64,000 nucleotides of DNA from Phyllobacterium myrsinacearum (lineage in GTDB: Bacteria > Pseudomonadota > Alphaproteobacteria > Rhizobiales > Rhizobiaceae). The notes under the pieces were generated by a model. It worked only from the letters and a program-made list of their open reading frames with translations. It was not told the origin of the DNA and did no database searches. The position numbers and the translations under genes are program-made. Below are positions 19,941 to 30,627 of this stretch, piece after piece (position 1 is the first letter of the stretch; each line of letters begins with the position of its first letter). The stretch is from NCBI RefSeq assembly GCF_002980555.1, contig NZ_PVBT01000010.1, forward strand, positions 124,001-188,000, in the 5' to 3' direction.

Positions 19941-19968
19941 AGCCGGAGTTCCATGAGCTCCGGCTTTT
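19941..19968 (+). terminator. Terminator after cysA
   Basis: Stem AGCCGGAG / CTCCGGCT with a 9-base loop, running into TTTTG. It closes the sulfate transporter operon. Confidence 0.8.
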
Positions 19969-20278
19969 GCATGCCCGCCGTCAGCCGCCCAATTGCTAAA
20001 ACAGAAACAGTCTGTTCACAAAGCCTATGCCATTTCGCAAACGGTGACGAAGCGGTTTGCGTGCTGTCCCCCTGTGCAGCCCGCTACGAATTGCTTAAGA
20101 TAAACAAATGGCAATCTGACTCATTTTCATCAAAACTGATCGGCAAGGATAAAAGTGATGGTAGCTTAGTTGATCGTACCCGATTAGATCGTAAACTTCT
20201 CCATGGGTCGGTCGACCCGTTATTATCGTCAGTGTTGCAGCCCTGAAGAGTTTTTCTTCACAACCGAAACGAAGGCAA
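19969..20278. other. cgs: Intergenic region upstream of cgs
   Basis: About 310 bases with no convincing gene; the small frame at 19953-20246 starts inside the cysA terminator and has no support. Seen here: an inverted repeat CGCAAAC / GTTTGCG at 20036-20061 (12-base spacer), and a short palindrome GGGTCG-GT-CGACCC near 20205-20218. The stretch 20090-20250 is AT-richer and presumably holds the cgs promoter, but I cannot pick -35/-10 boxes with confidence. Confidence 0.5.
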
Positions 20279-23200
20279 ATGGCCCTACTGTCTTTTTTTA
20301 AATCTTTCACACCACAGAAGAATGCCGTTGGTCAGATTTTTTCGGCCCAGCCCAATCCGATCAGAGCCCACTACAAATCCATTGATGACCTGCGGGAGCT
20401 GGGCGCGCGCGTGGCGCGCGGCGAAGATATCCGCCTGCCCGACTATGAACCCATGGTGTTCGAGCAGCGCACGGTGGAAAATGCCCGGCTGATCCTTCAT
20501 TCCTATCGCTCCTCCGATGCGGCTGCACGCAAGGGTGAGACGATAACGCCAGCGGCCCAGTGGCTTCTCGACAATTACTACCTCGTTGACCAGAACATCC
20601 AGCAGGTGGAGCGCGATCTTCCGAAGAAGTTTTTCCGCCAGCTGCCGCCGCTGGCGGGCAAGCCGGAAATCCCGCGCGTCATGGCATTGGCCTGGCTCTA
20701 TGCGGCGCATACGGACAGCCAGTTCTCGCTCAACAGCCTAACGGCGATGGTCGAAGGATTCCAGACGGTTTCGCCCCTGCATATCGGCGAACTCTGGGCC
20801 CTGCCCTCCGCCGTGCGCTTCATTCTCATCGAAAATGCCCGCCGGTTGTCGCTGCGGGTCGAACGTGCCCGGCGCATGCGCGCCTACGCCAACAGCGTGG
20901 CCGACGAGATCACGCTGAACGCCGACAAGGATACCCTGCCGCAGCTTCTGGCCCAGTACACCACAGCCGCGCGCGACAGCACCTTCGCCACGCATCTGCT
21001 TTACCGCCTGCGCGGCGGCGCCATGCACTCCGGTGCGGCTGTCGCCTGGCTTGAAGAAGAGCTGGAAAAGAACGGCAGCGACGCCGAAGACGCCATTATC
21101 CAGGAACATACGCGCCAGTCCACCGGCGGCGTCACCATGGGCAATCTCATCCGCAGCCTGAAGGCTATCGACGACGTCGACTGGATCACCTGGTTCGAGA
21201 CGGTCAGCGGCGTCGATGCGGTGCTGCGCGAACACTCCAATTTCGACGCGCTCGATTTCCATTCCCGCAATGCCTATCGCGTGGCGATTGAAAAGATTGC
21301 CCGCCGCTCGGGCAAGAGCGAGCAGGACATCACGCAGGCTGCCTTGGATCTTGCCCATCACAGCGCGGAAACCAAGGGGGACGAGAAGAGCGTTACCGTG
21401 CAGCGCAAGCGCGACGTCGGCTATTACCTCGCCGGCGACGGCCGCTCGGAGCTGGAAGAGACCTGCGGCTCGACCCCAACCGTGCTGCAGCGCTGGGTCC
21501 GGTTCTACAAGACCCTCGGCCTTGCCGGCCTGTGGATTCCGGCGTCGGTCATTTCCATCGGGATACTGTTCCTGATCCATTACTGGCTGCGCCGCTACGG
21601 CCTGCCGAGCGATACGGTTCTGCTGCTGACGGTCCTGGCCGTGTTTCCGACGATGGAAACCGCCAATGGTTTCGTCAACTGGATCATTCCCATGTTCATG
21701 CCGCCGACACGGCTGATCGGCTTCGAATACAAGAACGGCCTGCCTCCAGAGGCGAAAACCCTCGTCGCGGTGCCGACGCTGATCACCTCGCGCGATTCCG
21801 TCGACGAGCATATCCGCAACCTCGAAGTGCACTACCTGACCAATCCGCGCGGCGAAATCTATTTTGCCCTGCTCACCGACTGGGCGGACAGCAAGGTCGA
21901 GCAGAACGAGAACGATCTCGACATTCTCGACTATGCCCGGGAAAAGGTCACTGCGCTCAACCTGCACTATACGCAGGGCGGCAACCCGCGTTTCTTCCTC
22001 CTTCACCGCAAGCGCCTGTACAATGCGCAGGAAGGCCGCTGGATGGGCTGGGAGCGCAAGCGCGGCAAGCTGCATGAGCTGAACCTCCTGCTGCGCGGCG
22101 ACAAGGATACAACCTATTTCCCCAGCAATGAGGAAGTGCCCGGCGACATCAAGTTCGTGATGACGCTCGACTCCGATACGCGCCTCACGCCGGATTCGGT
22201 CAACCGCCTGGCAGGCAAGCTGAGCCATCCGCTCAACCGCCCGATCTACAAGGAAAAATCCGGCCGCGTGACCAGCGGCTATGCGATCCTGCAGCCGCGC
22301 GTCACCCCCTCGCTGACCACCGGTGACGACGCCTCGTTCCTGCAGCGCGTCTTCTCGGTCAACCGCGGTATCGACCCTTACGTCTTTGCCGTCTCGGACG
22401 TTTATCAGGACGTGCTGGGTGAAGGGACATTCACCGGCAAGGGCCTTTACGATGTCGATTTCTTCGAGCTGGCGCTCGACGGCAAGATCGATGAGAACAC
22501 CGTTCTCAGCCATGATCTTCTCGAAGGCGGCTATGCCCGCGCGGCGCTCGTCAGCGACGTCGAGGTGGTCGAAGATTATCCGACAGGCTACAATGTCGAT
22601 ATCTCGCGCCATCACCGCTGGACACGCGGCGACTGGCAGCTCCTGCCTTACCTGTTCAGCACAAAGCCGGGTGTGACCGCCGTCACGCGCTGGAAAATGA
22701 CCGACAATCTGCGCCGCTCACTGACGCCGGTCTTCTGGATCATCGCTTCGATCGCCGGCTGGACATTGCTGCCACCCGGCGTTGCCGCGCTTTGGCAATT
22801 CTTCATGATCTTCAGCATGTTCATCGTCCCGACGATGATCCTGTTCACCAATCTGGTCCCGACAAACATGAACCTGTCGCTGAAGGGCCATTTCCAGGCG
22901 ATCCTCACCGACATTTTCTCCGGCGCCGCCGATATCGCCCTGCGCATCACGTTCATTGCCAATATGGCTTGCCTGATGGCCGACGCCATTGCGCGCACGC
23001 TCTACCGCGTCTTCATATCGCGCAAGAACCTGCTGGAATGGCGTGCAGCGGCACAGGCGAAAGCCAGCGCCCCCGATACGCTGCAGTACTATACCCGCCT
23101 GATGTGGCCTGCGATCATCGTGGCCGCCGTCGCCATCGCCCTGCCGCTGGTCACCCACAGCCGCGCCTGGTATCTGGCGGTGCCCTTCGCCGTGATCTGG

Positions 23201-26200
23201 TTCTTCTCGCCGATCATTGCCTGGCTGGTCAGCCGTTCAGCCAAGCCGCTCGACGACCTCAATGTCCGCTCTTCGGACAAGAGCGAGCTGCGCCGCTTCG
23301 CCCGCCGCACCTGGCACTACTACGACACGTTCGTCACCAAGGAACAGAATTTCATTCCGCCTGATAACTTCCAGGAAGACCCGCATCCGGTTATCGCGAC
23401 ACGCACATCGCCGACCAATATCGGCATGTACCTGCTGTCGACCGTGGCGGCCCGGGATTTCGGCTGGATCGGTTTCAACGAAACGCTGACCCGTATCGAC
23501 GACACGCTCTCCACGCTGGAAAAGATGGAGAAGTATCGCGGCCATCTCTACAACTGGTATGAAACAACCACGCTGCGGCCGCTTCTGCCGCTCTACGTCT
23601 CGTCGGTGGACAGCGGCAATCTTGCCGGCCATCTGGTGGCGCTGTCTTCCGCGCTGGAAAAATGGGCGGAGGCGCCGTCCGTCTATCTGCAAAGCGATCT
23701 CGACGGCATTCTCGATGTCAGCGATATTCTTGAAGAGGCGATCAACGACATTCCCGATGAACGCCGCGTCCTGCGGCCCCTGCGCCGCCGCCTGGATGAG
23801 CGGGTGGCCAATTTCCGCCGCGCCATCACGACGATCAAGGAGGAGCCGGAAACCGCATCGCTGCGCACCATCAACCTTTCGTTGTTCGCCGGTGACATCC
23901 AGCGTCTGACGGAAGAGCTGCATGGCGAACTCGAAAGCCCGCTCAGCACCACCGCAAACGGATGGGCGCTGATTCTCGTCAAGACCTGTCAGGCCCATAC
24001 GGATGACGCCATTGGTACCCACGAGGGAACGGACAGCCTGCGCGAGCGGCTGGTTTCGCTGGCAACCCGCGCCCGCCAGCTGGCCTTCGACACCGACTTC
24101 ACCTTCCTTGAACGCAAGGAACGGCGTCTTCTGTCGATCGGTTTCCGCGTCGATACCAACGAGCTTGATGCGAGCTGCTACGATCTTCTCGCTTCGGAAG
24201 CGCGTCTGGCCAGCCTGTTTGCCATCGCCAAGGGCGACATCCCGGTCGATCACTGGTTCCGTCTCGGCCGCCTCCTGGTGCCGGTCGGCTGGCGCGGTGC
24301 GCTGATCTCCTGGTCTGGCTCCATGTTCGAATATCTCATGCCGCCGCTGGTCATGATCGAACCGCTGGGCTCGATGCTCGATCAGACCAACAAGCTGATC
24401 GTCCAGCGCCAGATCGAATATGGCGATTCCAAGGGCCTGCCGTGGGGCATTTCCGAAGCCGCCTACAATGCGCGCGACCCGGAGATGAACTACCAGTACA
24501 CCAATTTCGGTGTCCCGACGCTGGGACTGAAGCGCGGCCTGTCCAAGAACTATGTGGTCGCGCCCTACGCCAGCATCATGGCCAGCCAATATCGCCCGGC
24601 GGAAGCTGTGGCCAATCTGAAACGCCTGCGCGAGATGGGTGCGCTCGGTCAGTATGGTTTCTACGATGCCGTCGACTTCACCCGCTCCCGCGTGCGCGAA
24701 GACGAGGAATATGCCGTCGTGCGCAACTACATGGCGCACCATCACGGCATGTCGATCGTTGCCGTCAACAATGTGGTGTTCGAAGGCCGCATGCGCGACC
24801 GCTTCCACTCGGATCCAGTCATCGAGGCCGCCGAACTGCTGCTGCAGGAAAAGGCACCGCGCGAAATCCCGGTCCTGCAGGCCAAGGCTGACAATCCGAT
24901 GCGCAAGGCTGTCGAAAGCGGCGAAGAAACGGCCTCCATCCGTTTCATCAAGAATCCGCTCGCCGCTCCACGCGCGACCCAGATCATGTCGAACGGCCAT
25001 TACTCGGTCATGGTCACCGCCAATGGCGGCGGCTATAGCCGCTGGAATGGCCTGGCGATCACCCGCTTCCAGCCCGATCCGCTGGAAAGCGGCTACGGCA
25101 CATTCCTGTTCCTGCGCGATCTCGACAGCGGTGAATGGTGGTCTGCGACCGGCGACCCCGTGCGGGCAGCCGGCGAAAAGAGCACGACGATCTTCGCCGA
25201 CTACAAGGCCGAGTTCGTCAAGGAAAACGGCACGATCCAGTCGACGGTGGAGACCATCGTCGCTTCGGATTCCGACGGCGAGGGCCGCCGCATCGTCATC
25301 ACCAATACCGGTACGAAAGACCGGATCATTGAAGTGACGTCCTATGCCGAACTGGTGCTCACCGCAGACGATACGGACACGGCGCATCCGGCATTTGCCA
25401 AGATGTTCGTGGAAACCGAGATCGATCCGCGCGGCGACACGATCTATGCCACGCGCCGCAAACGCGCCAGCAGCGAACCGGATATTCACGTGGCACATGT
25501 GGTCACGGACGGATCGGGCGCCATGCGCGAAATCCAGGCGGAAACCGACCGCCGGGCCTTCATCGGTCGCGGCCGCAACCTGCGCAACCCGGCCGCCTTC
25601 GATGAGGGCGTCACCCTCAACGGCAGCCAGGGCTTTGTTCTCGACCCCATCGCGTCACTGCGCTGCCGCGTCCGCGTTCCCGCACACAAGCGCGTCACGC
25701 TGGTTTTCTGGACCCTTGTCGGCCCGGACCGGCACGAGCTGGAAGAAGTCGTTTCCCGCTTCCGCCATCCCGACTGCTTCGCCCGCGAATTCTCGCTGTC
25801 CTGGACAAGTTCGCAGGTGCGGCTGCATCACATCGAGATCAATCCGGACGAGGCCGCTGATTTCCAGCGCGTCGCCACCAGTCTGATCTATCCGGACAAG
25901 GCCCTGCGCATGCCCTCCGAAAGCATCGCTTCCGGCCTTGGCAGCCAGTCAGAGCTGTGGCCGATGTCGATCTCCGGCGACTTCCCCATCCTTGCCCTGC
26001 GCATCGATGATGAAGCCGATATGGAAACGCTGAAGAACGTGCTGAAGGCGCAGGAATACTGGCGGGCGAAGGGGCTTGTGGTTGACGTCGTCGTCATCAA
26101 CGAACGCTCCTTCTCCTATGCACAGGACTTCCAGCGCGGACTTGAGGCGATCTGCGAGAACAGCCGCAACCGCGGCGGTCAGTATGGCCCGCGCGTCCAT

Positions 26201-28882
26201 ATCTTCACCGTGCGCAAGGACCAGATGAGCGATGCGAGCTACAATACCCTGCTCGCCTCTGCCCGTATCGTCATGCATGCGCAGAACGGCACGCTGGTCG
26301 AACAGTTGAAGCGCATGGAGGAACTGGCCGCCGACCTGCAGCCGGTTGCCGCCATACCATCCGGCAAGGCTCTCGCCTCAGGCGATACCGGCCTTGACGA
26401 GATGCGCAGCATCGCACCAGCGCCGACGCAGCTGGTGGGCAAGCGCCGCCAAAAGACCGAGGGCAATGAACTGGCCTTCTGGAACGGCTTTGGCGGGTTT
26501 GACATGAAGACCGGTGAATATATCGTCCGTCTTGCCGACCGGACCACCACGCCGCAGCCCTGGATCAACGTGATCTCCAATGCGGGCTTTGGCTTCCACG
26601 TGTCGGCGGAGGGTGCGGGTTTCACCTGGTCGAGCAACAGCCGCGACTATCAGTTGACCCAGTGGTCGAATGATCCCGTGATCAACCGGTCCGGCGAAGC
26701 GCTCTATGTCGTTGATCTGGACAAGGGAACAGCGTTCTCCCCGACCGCTTCGGTGCTGCGCGATCCATCGGTTCAGTACGAAACCCGCCACGGCCAGGGC
26801 TATTCGACGTTCCTGTCCCGCCACGGCAATGTCGGCCTTGAACTGACCCATACCATCGATACGGACATGCCGGTGCGCGTGTCCAGCCTCAAGATCACCA
26901 ACCATGGCGGGACGGCCAAGCAGTTGCGTGTCTATGGTTTTGTCGAATGGATGCTCGGCAATTCCCGCGCCAAGACGGCGCCGTTCATCGTGCCGTCGCA
27001 TGATACGGAAAGCGGCGCGCTTTTTGCCCGCAATCCCTATGGCACCGACCGCAAGGATCACGTGGCATTCTTCGCCGCAAACGTGAAACCGCAATCGGTG
27101 ACATCGGACCGGACCGAGTTCTTCGGCCCTCTGGGCTCGGTGGACCAGCCGGCTGCCGTCCTGCAGGCAAAAACCCTCTCCAACGTCGTTGAAGCGGGGG
27201 GCGATCCCTGCGCGGCGCTTGCCGTCGATGTGGAGATCGCGGCGGGTGAAACCAGGGAAATCCTGTTCTATATCGGCGATACCGCCGGTGCCACCGAGGC
27301 ACGGCGTGTTCTCGCAGAACAACTCAAGCGCCCGTTTGAAAAGACGCTTGCGGCCTCCAAGGCGATCTGGACCGGCTTCCTCGATGGCCTGCAGGTGGAT
27401 ACGCCTGACGATGCATTCGACGTGATGGTCAACCGCTGGCTGCCCTATCAGAGCCTTGCCTGCCGCATCTGGGCACGCACGGCCTTCTATCAGGCCAGCG
27501 GTGCCTTCGGCTTCCGCGATCAGCTGCAGGACACGCTGTCCATGCTGGTGCTCGACCCGTCGCTGGCCCGGCATCAGATCCTGAATGTCGCCGCGCGCCA
27601 GTTCAAGGAGGGCGATGTCCAACACTGGTGGCTGCCGACATCGGGCGCCGGTGTACGGACGATGATCTCCGACGACGTGGTATGGCTCGGCTATGCCATT
27701 GCCCACTATACCTCGGTAACCGGCGATATGAGCATCCTCGATGAGCAGATCGCCTTCATCGAAGGCAAGGCTCTTGAAAACGGCGAGCACGATGCGTTCT
27801 ACCAGCCGGCAATCACGACGGAGAACGTCACCGTATACGAACATGCGGCGCGCGCGCTCGATCTGGCGATCGCCCGCACCGGCGCGCATGGGCTTCCGCT
27901 CATGCTCACCGGCGACTGGAACGACGGCATGAACCGCGTCGGCGAAGAGGGCAAGGGCGAAAGCATCTGGCTGGGCTGGTTCCTGATCAGCACCCTGCGC
28001 GATGTCCTGCCGCTTGCCCGCCAGCGCAAGGATGGCGACCGCATCAAGCGCTGGGAAGCCCATATCGAAAGCCTCAAGGCGGCATTGGAAAAGGATGGCT
28101 GGGACGGCGAATGGTATCGCCGCGGCTATTTCGACGACGGGTCGCCGCTGGGCTCCAAGACCAGCGACGAGTGCCGGATCGACTCCATCGCCCAGTCCTG
28201 GAGCGTTCTCTCCGGCTATGGTGATCCTGATCGCGCCAAGCAGGCCATGCAGTCCGTGGCGACGCATCTCGTCGATGACGAGGTTGATATCATCAAACTG
28301 TTCACACCGCCGTTCAACAAAACGCGGCATGAGCCCGGTTACATCAAGGGCTATCCGCCGGGTGTGCGTGAGAATGGCGGGCAATATACCCACGCGGCAA
28401 CCTGGGCCGTGCTGGCCATGGCCAAGCTTGGCAATGCCGACGAAGCCTATCGCTGGTTCAGCAAGCTCAATCCGGTGAACCATTCACTGGATGCCGGCAA
28501 GGCCGAGTCCTACCGGGTTGAGCCCTATGTGGTTGCTGCTGATGTCTATTCGGTTGATCCGATGCGCGGGCGCGGCGGCTGGACCTGGTACACGGGTTCT
28601 GCCGGCTGGCTCTACCGCGTGGCAACGGAAGGCATTCTCGGCATCAGCCGCAGGAATGACCGGCTGTTCGTCGATCCTGCCCTGCCCACTGCGTGGACCG
28701 GCGGCTTCAGCTTCGTGCTGCGCAACGGCAAGGCGCGCTATACCGTCGAGGTGAAACCGGCCGCCAAGGGCGGCAGGAAGATCACTGTCGACGGCAAGAA
28801 ACTGGCCAAGGCCGATGCGGGCATTCCGCTCGAGACATCGGGCGAACACACGGTGCTCGTCGAGGTCGTTCCGGGAAAATAG
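20279..28882 (+). CDS. cgs: Cyclic beta-1,2-glucan synthase
   Basis: A 2867-residue inner-membrane enzyme (Cgs/NdvB/ChvB) that starts, elongates, cyclises and trims periplasmic cyclic beta-1,2-glucans from UDP-glucose. The central glycosyltransferase (GT84) domain lies between membrane segments: D631-S-D633 in LDSDTRL is the donor/metal site and RHHRWTRGDW (777-786) is the RxxRW-type motif. Hydrophobic segments occur near 410-435, 445-475, 815-870 and 945-1000. The last third is a GH94-type phosphorylase module with the catalytic acid in GDWNDGMN (D2549), which in relatives controls ring size by phosphorolysis. The length is the same as I recall for Brucella Cgs. It is monocistronic here. The ATG at 20279 has AAGG three bases upstream, a slightly short spacing. 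Cyclic glucan serves osmoadaptation and host interaction. Confidence 0.97.
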   Translation: MALLSFFKSFTPQKNAVGQIFSAQPNPIRAHYKSIDDLRELGARVARGEDIRLPDYEPMVFEQRTVENARLILHSYRSSDAAARKGETITPAAQWLLDNYYLVDQNIQQVERDLPKKFFRQLPPLAGKPEIPRVMALAWLYAAHTDSQFSLNSLTAMVEGFQTVSPLHIGELWALPSAVRFILIENARRLSLRVERARRMRAYANSVADEITLNADKDTLPQLLAQYTTAARDSTFATHLLYRLRGGAMHSGAAVAWLEEELEKNGSDAEDAIIQEHTRQSTGGVTMGNLIRSLKAIDDVDWITWFETVSGVDAVLREHSNFDALDFHSRNAYRVAIEKIARRSGKSEQDITQAALDLAHHSAETKGDEKSVTVQRKRDVGYYLAGDGRSELEETCGSTPTVLQRWVRFYKTLGLAGLWIPASVISIGILFLIHYWLRRYGLPSDTVLLLTVLAVFPTMETANGFVNWIIPMFMPPTRLIGFEYKNGLPPEAKTLVAVPTLITSRDSVDEHIRNLEVHYLTNPRGEIYFALLTDWADSKVEQNENDLDILDYAREKVTALNLHYTQGGNPRFFLLHRKRLYNAQEGRWMGWERKRGKLHELNLLLRGDKDTTYFPSNEEVPGDIKFVMTLDSDTRLTPDSVNRLAGKLSHPLNRPIYKEKSGRVTSGYAILQPRVTPSLTTGDDASFLQRVFSVNRGIDPYVFAVSDVYQDVLGEGTFTGKGLYDVDFFELALDGKIDENTVLSHDLLEGGYARAALVSDVEVVEDYPTGYNVDISRHHRWTRGDWQLLPYLFSTKPGVTAVTRWKMTDNLRRSLTPVFWIIASIAGWTLLPPGVAALWQFFMIFSMFIVPTMILFTNLVPTNMNLSLKGHFQAILTDIFSGAADIALRITFIANMACLMADAIARTLYRVFISRKNLLEWRAAAQAKASAPDTLQYYTRLMWPAIIVAAVAIALPLVTHSRAWYLAVPFAVIWFFSPIIAWLVSRSAKPLDDLNVRSSDKSELRRFARRTWHYYDTFVTKEQNFIPPDNFQEDPHPVIATRTSPTNIGMYLLSTVAARDFGWIGFNETLTRIDDTLSTLEKMEKYRGHLYNWYETTTLRPLLPLYVSSVDSGNLAGHLVALSSALEKWAEAPSVYLQSDLDGILDVSDILEEAINDIPDERRVLRPLRRRLDERVANFRRAITTIKEEPETASLRTINLSLFAGDIQRLTEELHGELESPLSTTANGWALILVKTCQAHTDDAIGTHEGTDSLRERLVSLATRARQLAFDTDFTFLERKERRLLSIGFRVDTNELDASCYDLLASEARLASLFAIAKGDIPVDHWFRLGRLLVPVGWRGALISWSGSMFEYLMPPLVMIEPLGSMLDQTNKLIVQRQIEYGDSKGLPWGISEAAYNARDPEMNYQYTNFGVPTLGLKRGLSKNYVVAPYASIMASQYRPAEAVANLKRLREMGALGQYGFYDAVDFTRSRVREDEEYAVVRNYMAHHHGMSIVAVNNVVFEGRMRDRFHSDPVIEAAELLLQEKAPREIPVLQAKADNPMRKAVESGEETASIRFIKNPLAAPRATQIMSNGHYSVMVTANGGGYSRWNGLAITRFQPDPLESGYGTFLFLRDLDSGEWWSATGDPVRAAGEKSTTIFADYKAEFVKENGTIQSTVETIVASDSDGEGRRIVITNTGTKDRIIEVTSYAELVLTADDTDTAHPAFAKMFVETEIDPRGDTIYATRRKRASSEPDIHVAHVVTDGSGAMREIQAETDRRAFIGRGRNLRNPAAFDEGVTLNGSQGFVLDPIASLRCRVRVPAHKRVTLVFWTLVGPDRHELEEVVSRFRHPDCFAREFSLSWTSSQVRLHHIEINPDEAADFQRVATSLIYPDKALRMPSESIASGLGSQSELWPMSISGDFPILALRIDDEADMETLKNVLKAQEYWRAKGLVVDVVVINERSFSYAQDFQRGLEAICENSRNRGGQYGPRVHIFTVRKDQMSDASYNTLLASARIVMHAQNGTLVEQLKRMEELAADLQPVAAIPSGKALASGDTGLDEMRSIAPAPTQLVGKRRQKTEGNELAFWNGFGGFDMKTGEYIVRLADRTTTPQPWINVISNAGFGFHVSAEGAGFTWSSNSRDYQLTQWSNDPVINRSGEALYVVDLDKGTAFSPTASVLRDPSVQYETRHGQGYSTFLSRHGNVGLELTHTIDTDMPVRVSSLKITNHGGTAKQLRVYGFVEWMLGNSRAKTAPFIVPSHDTESGALFARNPYGTDRKDHVAFFAANVKPQSVTSDRTEFFGPLGSVDQPAAVLQAKTLSNVVEAGGDPCAALAVDVEIAAGETREILFYIGDTAGATEARRVLAEQLKRPFEKTLAASKAIWTGFLDGLQVDTPDDAFDVMVNRWLPYQSLACRIWARTAFYQASGAFGFRDQLQDTLSMLVLDPSLARHQILNVAARQFKEGDVQHWWLPTSGAGVRTMISDDVVWLGYAIAHYTSVTGDMSILDEQIAFIEGKALENGEHDAFYQPAITTENVTVYEHAARALDLAIARTGAHGLPLMLTGDWNDGMNRVGEEGKGESIWLGWFLISTLRDVLPLARQRKDGDRIKRWEAHIESLKAALEKDGWDGEWYRRGYFDDGSPLGSKTSDECRIDSIAQSWSVLSGYGDPDRAKQAMQSVATHLVDDEVDIIKLFTPPFNKTRHEPGYIKGYPPGVRENGGQYTHAATWAVLAMAKLGNADEAYRWFSKLNPVNHSLDAGKAESYRVEPYVVAADVYSVDPMRGRGGWTWYTGSAGWLYRVATEGILGISRRNDRLFVDPALPTAWTGGFSFVLRNGKARYTVEVKPAAKGGRKITVDGKKLAKADAGIPLETSGEHTVLVEVVPGK

Positions 28883-28883
28883 C

Positions 28884-28903
28884 CAGCGGCGAACTGGCCG
28901 CTG
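28884..28903. terminator. Hairpin between convergent cgs and sitD
   Basis: CAGCGGC / GCCGCTG with loop GAACTG begins right after the cgs stop. There is no T-run on either strand; it may act as a shared weak or factor-dependent stop. Confidence 0.35.
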
Positions 28904-28918
28904 ACTGAATAAGCCATC

Positions 28919-29770
28919 TTATTCCGCCGCCTGTGCTTGCGCGCTGGCGGCGGTTGCTTTTCTGGAGAAGACAAAGGCCAGGATGAAGCTTGCCGTCAGC
29001 AAAAGCACGATGGTCGGCGCCGGGGCGCTGTCGAGGAAGAAACTCAGATAGATGCCGGCCAGGGAGGTTGCCACCGCGACAAGTGCCGAGACCAGCAGCA
29101 TCCGCTCGAACCGTTTGGTCAAGAGGAAGGCGATGGAGCCTGGCGCAATCAGCATGGCGACGGCAAGGATGATGCCAACGGCCTTGAGCGCGCCGACGAT
29201 GGTCAGCGACAGGATGCACAGCAGGCCATAATGCAGGAATTTGACCGGCAGACCGATGGCCTGCGCGTGCTGCGGATCAAAGGCATGCAACAGCAAATCC
29301 CGCCGCCAGATGCCAAGTGCCAGCAAGGTCACGGCTGCTATCGCCCCGGTTTCGGCGACATCGCGCCATGCCACGCCGAGCATATCGCCGAACAGGATGT
29401 GGTCGAGATGCACGTCGGACTGGATTTTGGTGTAGAGCACAATGCCAAGGCCGAACATGCCGGAAAACACTACGCCCATGACCGTGTCTTCCTTCACCCG
29501 GCTGTTCTGCTTGAGGAAGCCGGTGGCGAGCGCACAGATCATGCCTGCCGCAAAGGCCCCGATGGCCAATGGGATACCCGCGATATAGGCGAGCACCACG
29601 CCGGGCAGCACCGCATGCGAGATCGCATCTCCCATCAGCGACCAGCCCTTCAGGACGAGAAAGGGCGAGAGCAGACCCATGGGAATTGCCACGAGAAGCG
29701 TGATGACAAAGGCCTGCTGCATGAAGCCGAAGCTGAACGGCTGCAGCAAAAGCTGGATCAGGTCGCTCAT
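28919..29770 (-). CDS. sitD: Manganese/iron ABC transporter permease SitD
   Basis: A 283-residue permease of the ABC-3 (ZnuB/MntB) family with about eight or nine hydrophobic helices. Family signatures are LKGWSLMGDAISHAVLPGVV near the N-terminus and GALKAVGIILAVAMLIAPG toward the C-terminus. The tail is Ala/Gln-rich. It is the second of two non-identical permease subunits, which is the sitABCD arrangement rather than the single-permease znu arrangement. Its ATG overlaps the sitC stop by four bases. Last gene of the operon, convergent with cgs. Confidence 0.9.
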   Translation of the reverse strand: MSDLIQLLLQPFSFGFMQQAFVITLLVAIPMGLLSPFLVLKGWSLMGDAISHAVLPGVVLAYIAGIPLAIGAFAAGMICALATGFLKQNSRVKEDTVMGVVFSGMFGLGIVLYTKIQSDVHLDHILFGDMLGVAWRDVAETGAIAAVTLLALGIWRRDLLLHAFDPQHAQAIGLPVKFLHYGLLCILSLTIVGALKAVGIILAVAMLIAPGSIAFLLTKRFERMLLVSALVAVATSLAGIYLSFFLDSAPAPTIVLLLTASFILAFVFSRKATAASAQAQAAE

Positions 29771-30627
29771 AGTCCCTCCTCCAGTGCCAGGCGGGCGCGG
29801 CGGCGCGCGGCGAGCGTTCCGTGCTTGGGCGCGAAAACAAAGGCGGTGAGAAAGACGAGCGTCTGCAGCACCACGATGATGCCGCCCGTCGCCCCGTCGA
29901 GAAAATAGCTGAGATAGGCGCCGATGAAACTGGTCGAGGTACCGATCAGCACACTGGTCTGGATCAGGCGTGGAAAACGGTCATGCAGGAGGTAGGCTGT
30001 TGCGCCGGGGGTGACGACCATCGCCACCACCAGAAACGCCCCCACCGTCTGCATGGCAGCCACCGTCGACGCGCTGAGCAGCGTAAAGAACAGGATTTTC
30101 AAAAATGGCGGATTGAGCCCGATGGAACGGGCATGATTTTCGTCGAAGAATGTCACCATCAAATCCTTCCATTTGACCAGGAGGACGGCCAGCGACACCC
30201 CGCAAATAATTACCAGCTGCAGCGTATCCTCCGGCGTGATCGCCAGGATATTGCCGAGCACGATGGTCTGGATATTCACCGAGGCGGGGGACAGCGACAT
30301 CATGAACAGGCCGAGCCCGAAGAAGGAGGTGAAGATCAGGCCGATGATGGCGTCCTCCTTCAGCTTTGTCCGCTGGTTGAGAAACAGCATGGCGACTGCG
30401 GCGAGACCGCCGGAAAAGAACGCGCCGATGGAAAACGGCAGGCCGAGCATGTAGGCGCCGGCAACACCGGGCACGATGGAATGGGAGAGCGCATCGCCGA
30501 TCAGCGACCAGCCCTTCAGCATCAGATAAGCCGACAGGAAGGCGCAGACGCCGCCGACCAGCGCACTGACCCACATGGCATTGATCATGTAGCTGTAGGA
30601 AAAGGGTTCGAGAAGCAGCTGCATCAT
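29767..30627 (-). CDS. sitC: Manganese/iron ABC transporter permease SitC
   Basis: A 286-residue ABC-3 permease with the same fold as its neighbour Sit[21 protein letters not shown] near the N-terminus and [19 protein letters not shown] in the second half, about eight membrane helices, and a short basic C-terminal tail. The pair is expected to form a heterodimeric Mn(II)/Fe(II) channel powered by SitB. Four-base overlaps with sitB upstream and sitD downstream indicate one transcript with coupled translation. Confidence 0.9.
   Translation of the reverse strand: MMQLLLEPFSYSYMINAMWVSALVGGVCAFLSAYLMLKGWSLIGDALSHSIVPGVAGAYMLGLPFSIGAFFSGGLAAVAMLFLNQRTKLKEDAIIGLIFTSFFGLGLFMMSLSPASVNIQTIVLGNILAITPEDTLQLVIICGVSLAVLLVKWKDLMVTFFDENHARSIGLNPPFLKILFFTLLSASTVAAMQTVGAFLVVAMVVTPGATAYLLHDRFPRLIQTSVLIGTSTSFIGAYLSYFLDGATGGIIVVLQTLVFLTAFVFAPKHGTLAARRRARLALEEGL

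Noticed and set aside
19953-20246. 97-residue frame between cysA and cgs
   Set aside because: Its ATG lies in the loop of the cysA terminator, it has no ribosome site and no resemblance to a known protein.
20738-28483. Long antisense open frames opposite cgs (up to 753 residues on minus)
   Set aside because: They run against a gene with intact catalytic motifs over its full length; their low-complexity His/Arg/Gly-rich translations are typical antisense shadows in GC-rich coding DNA.
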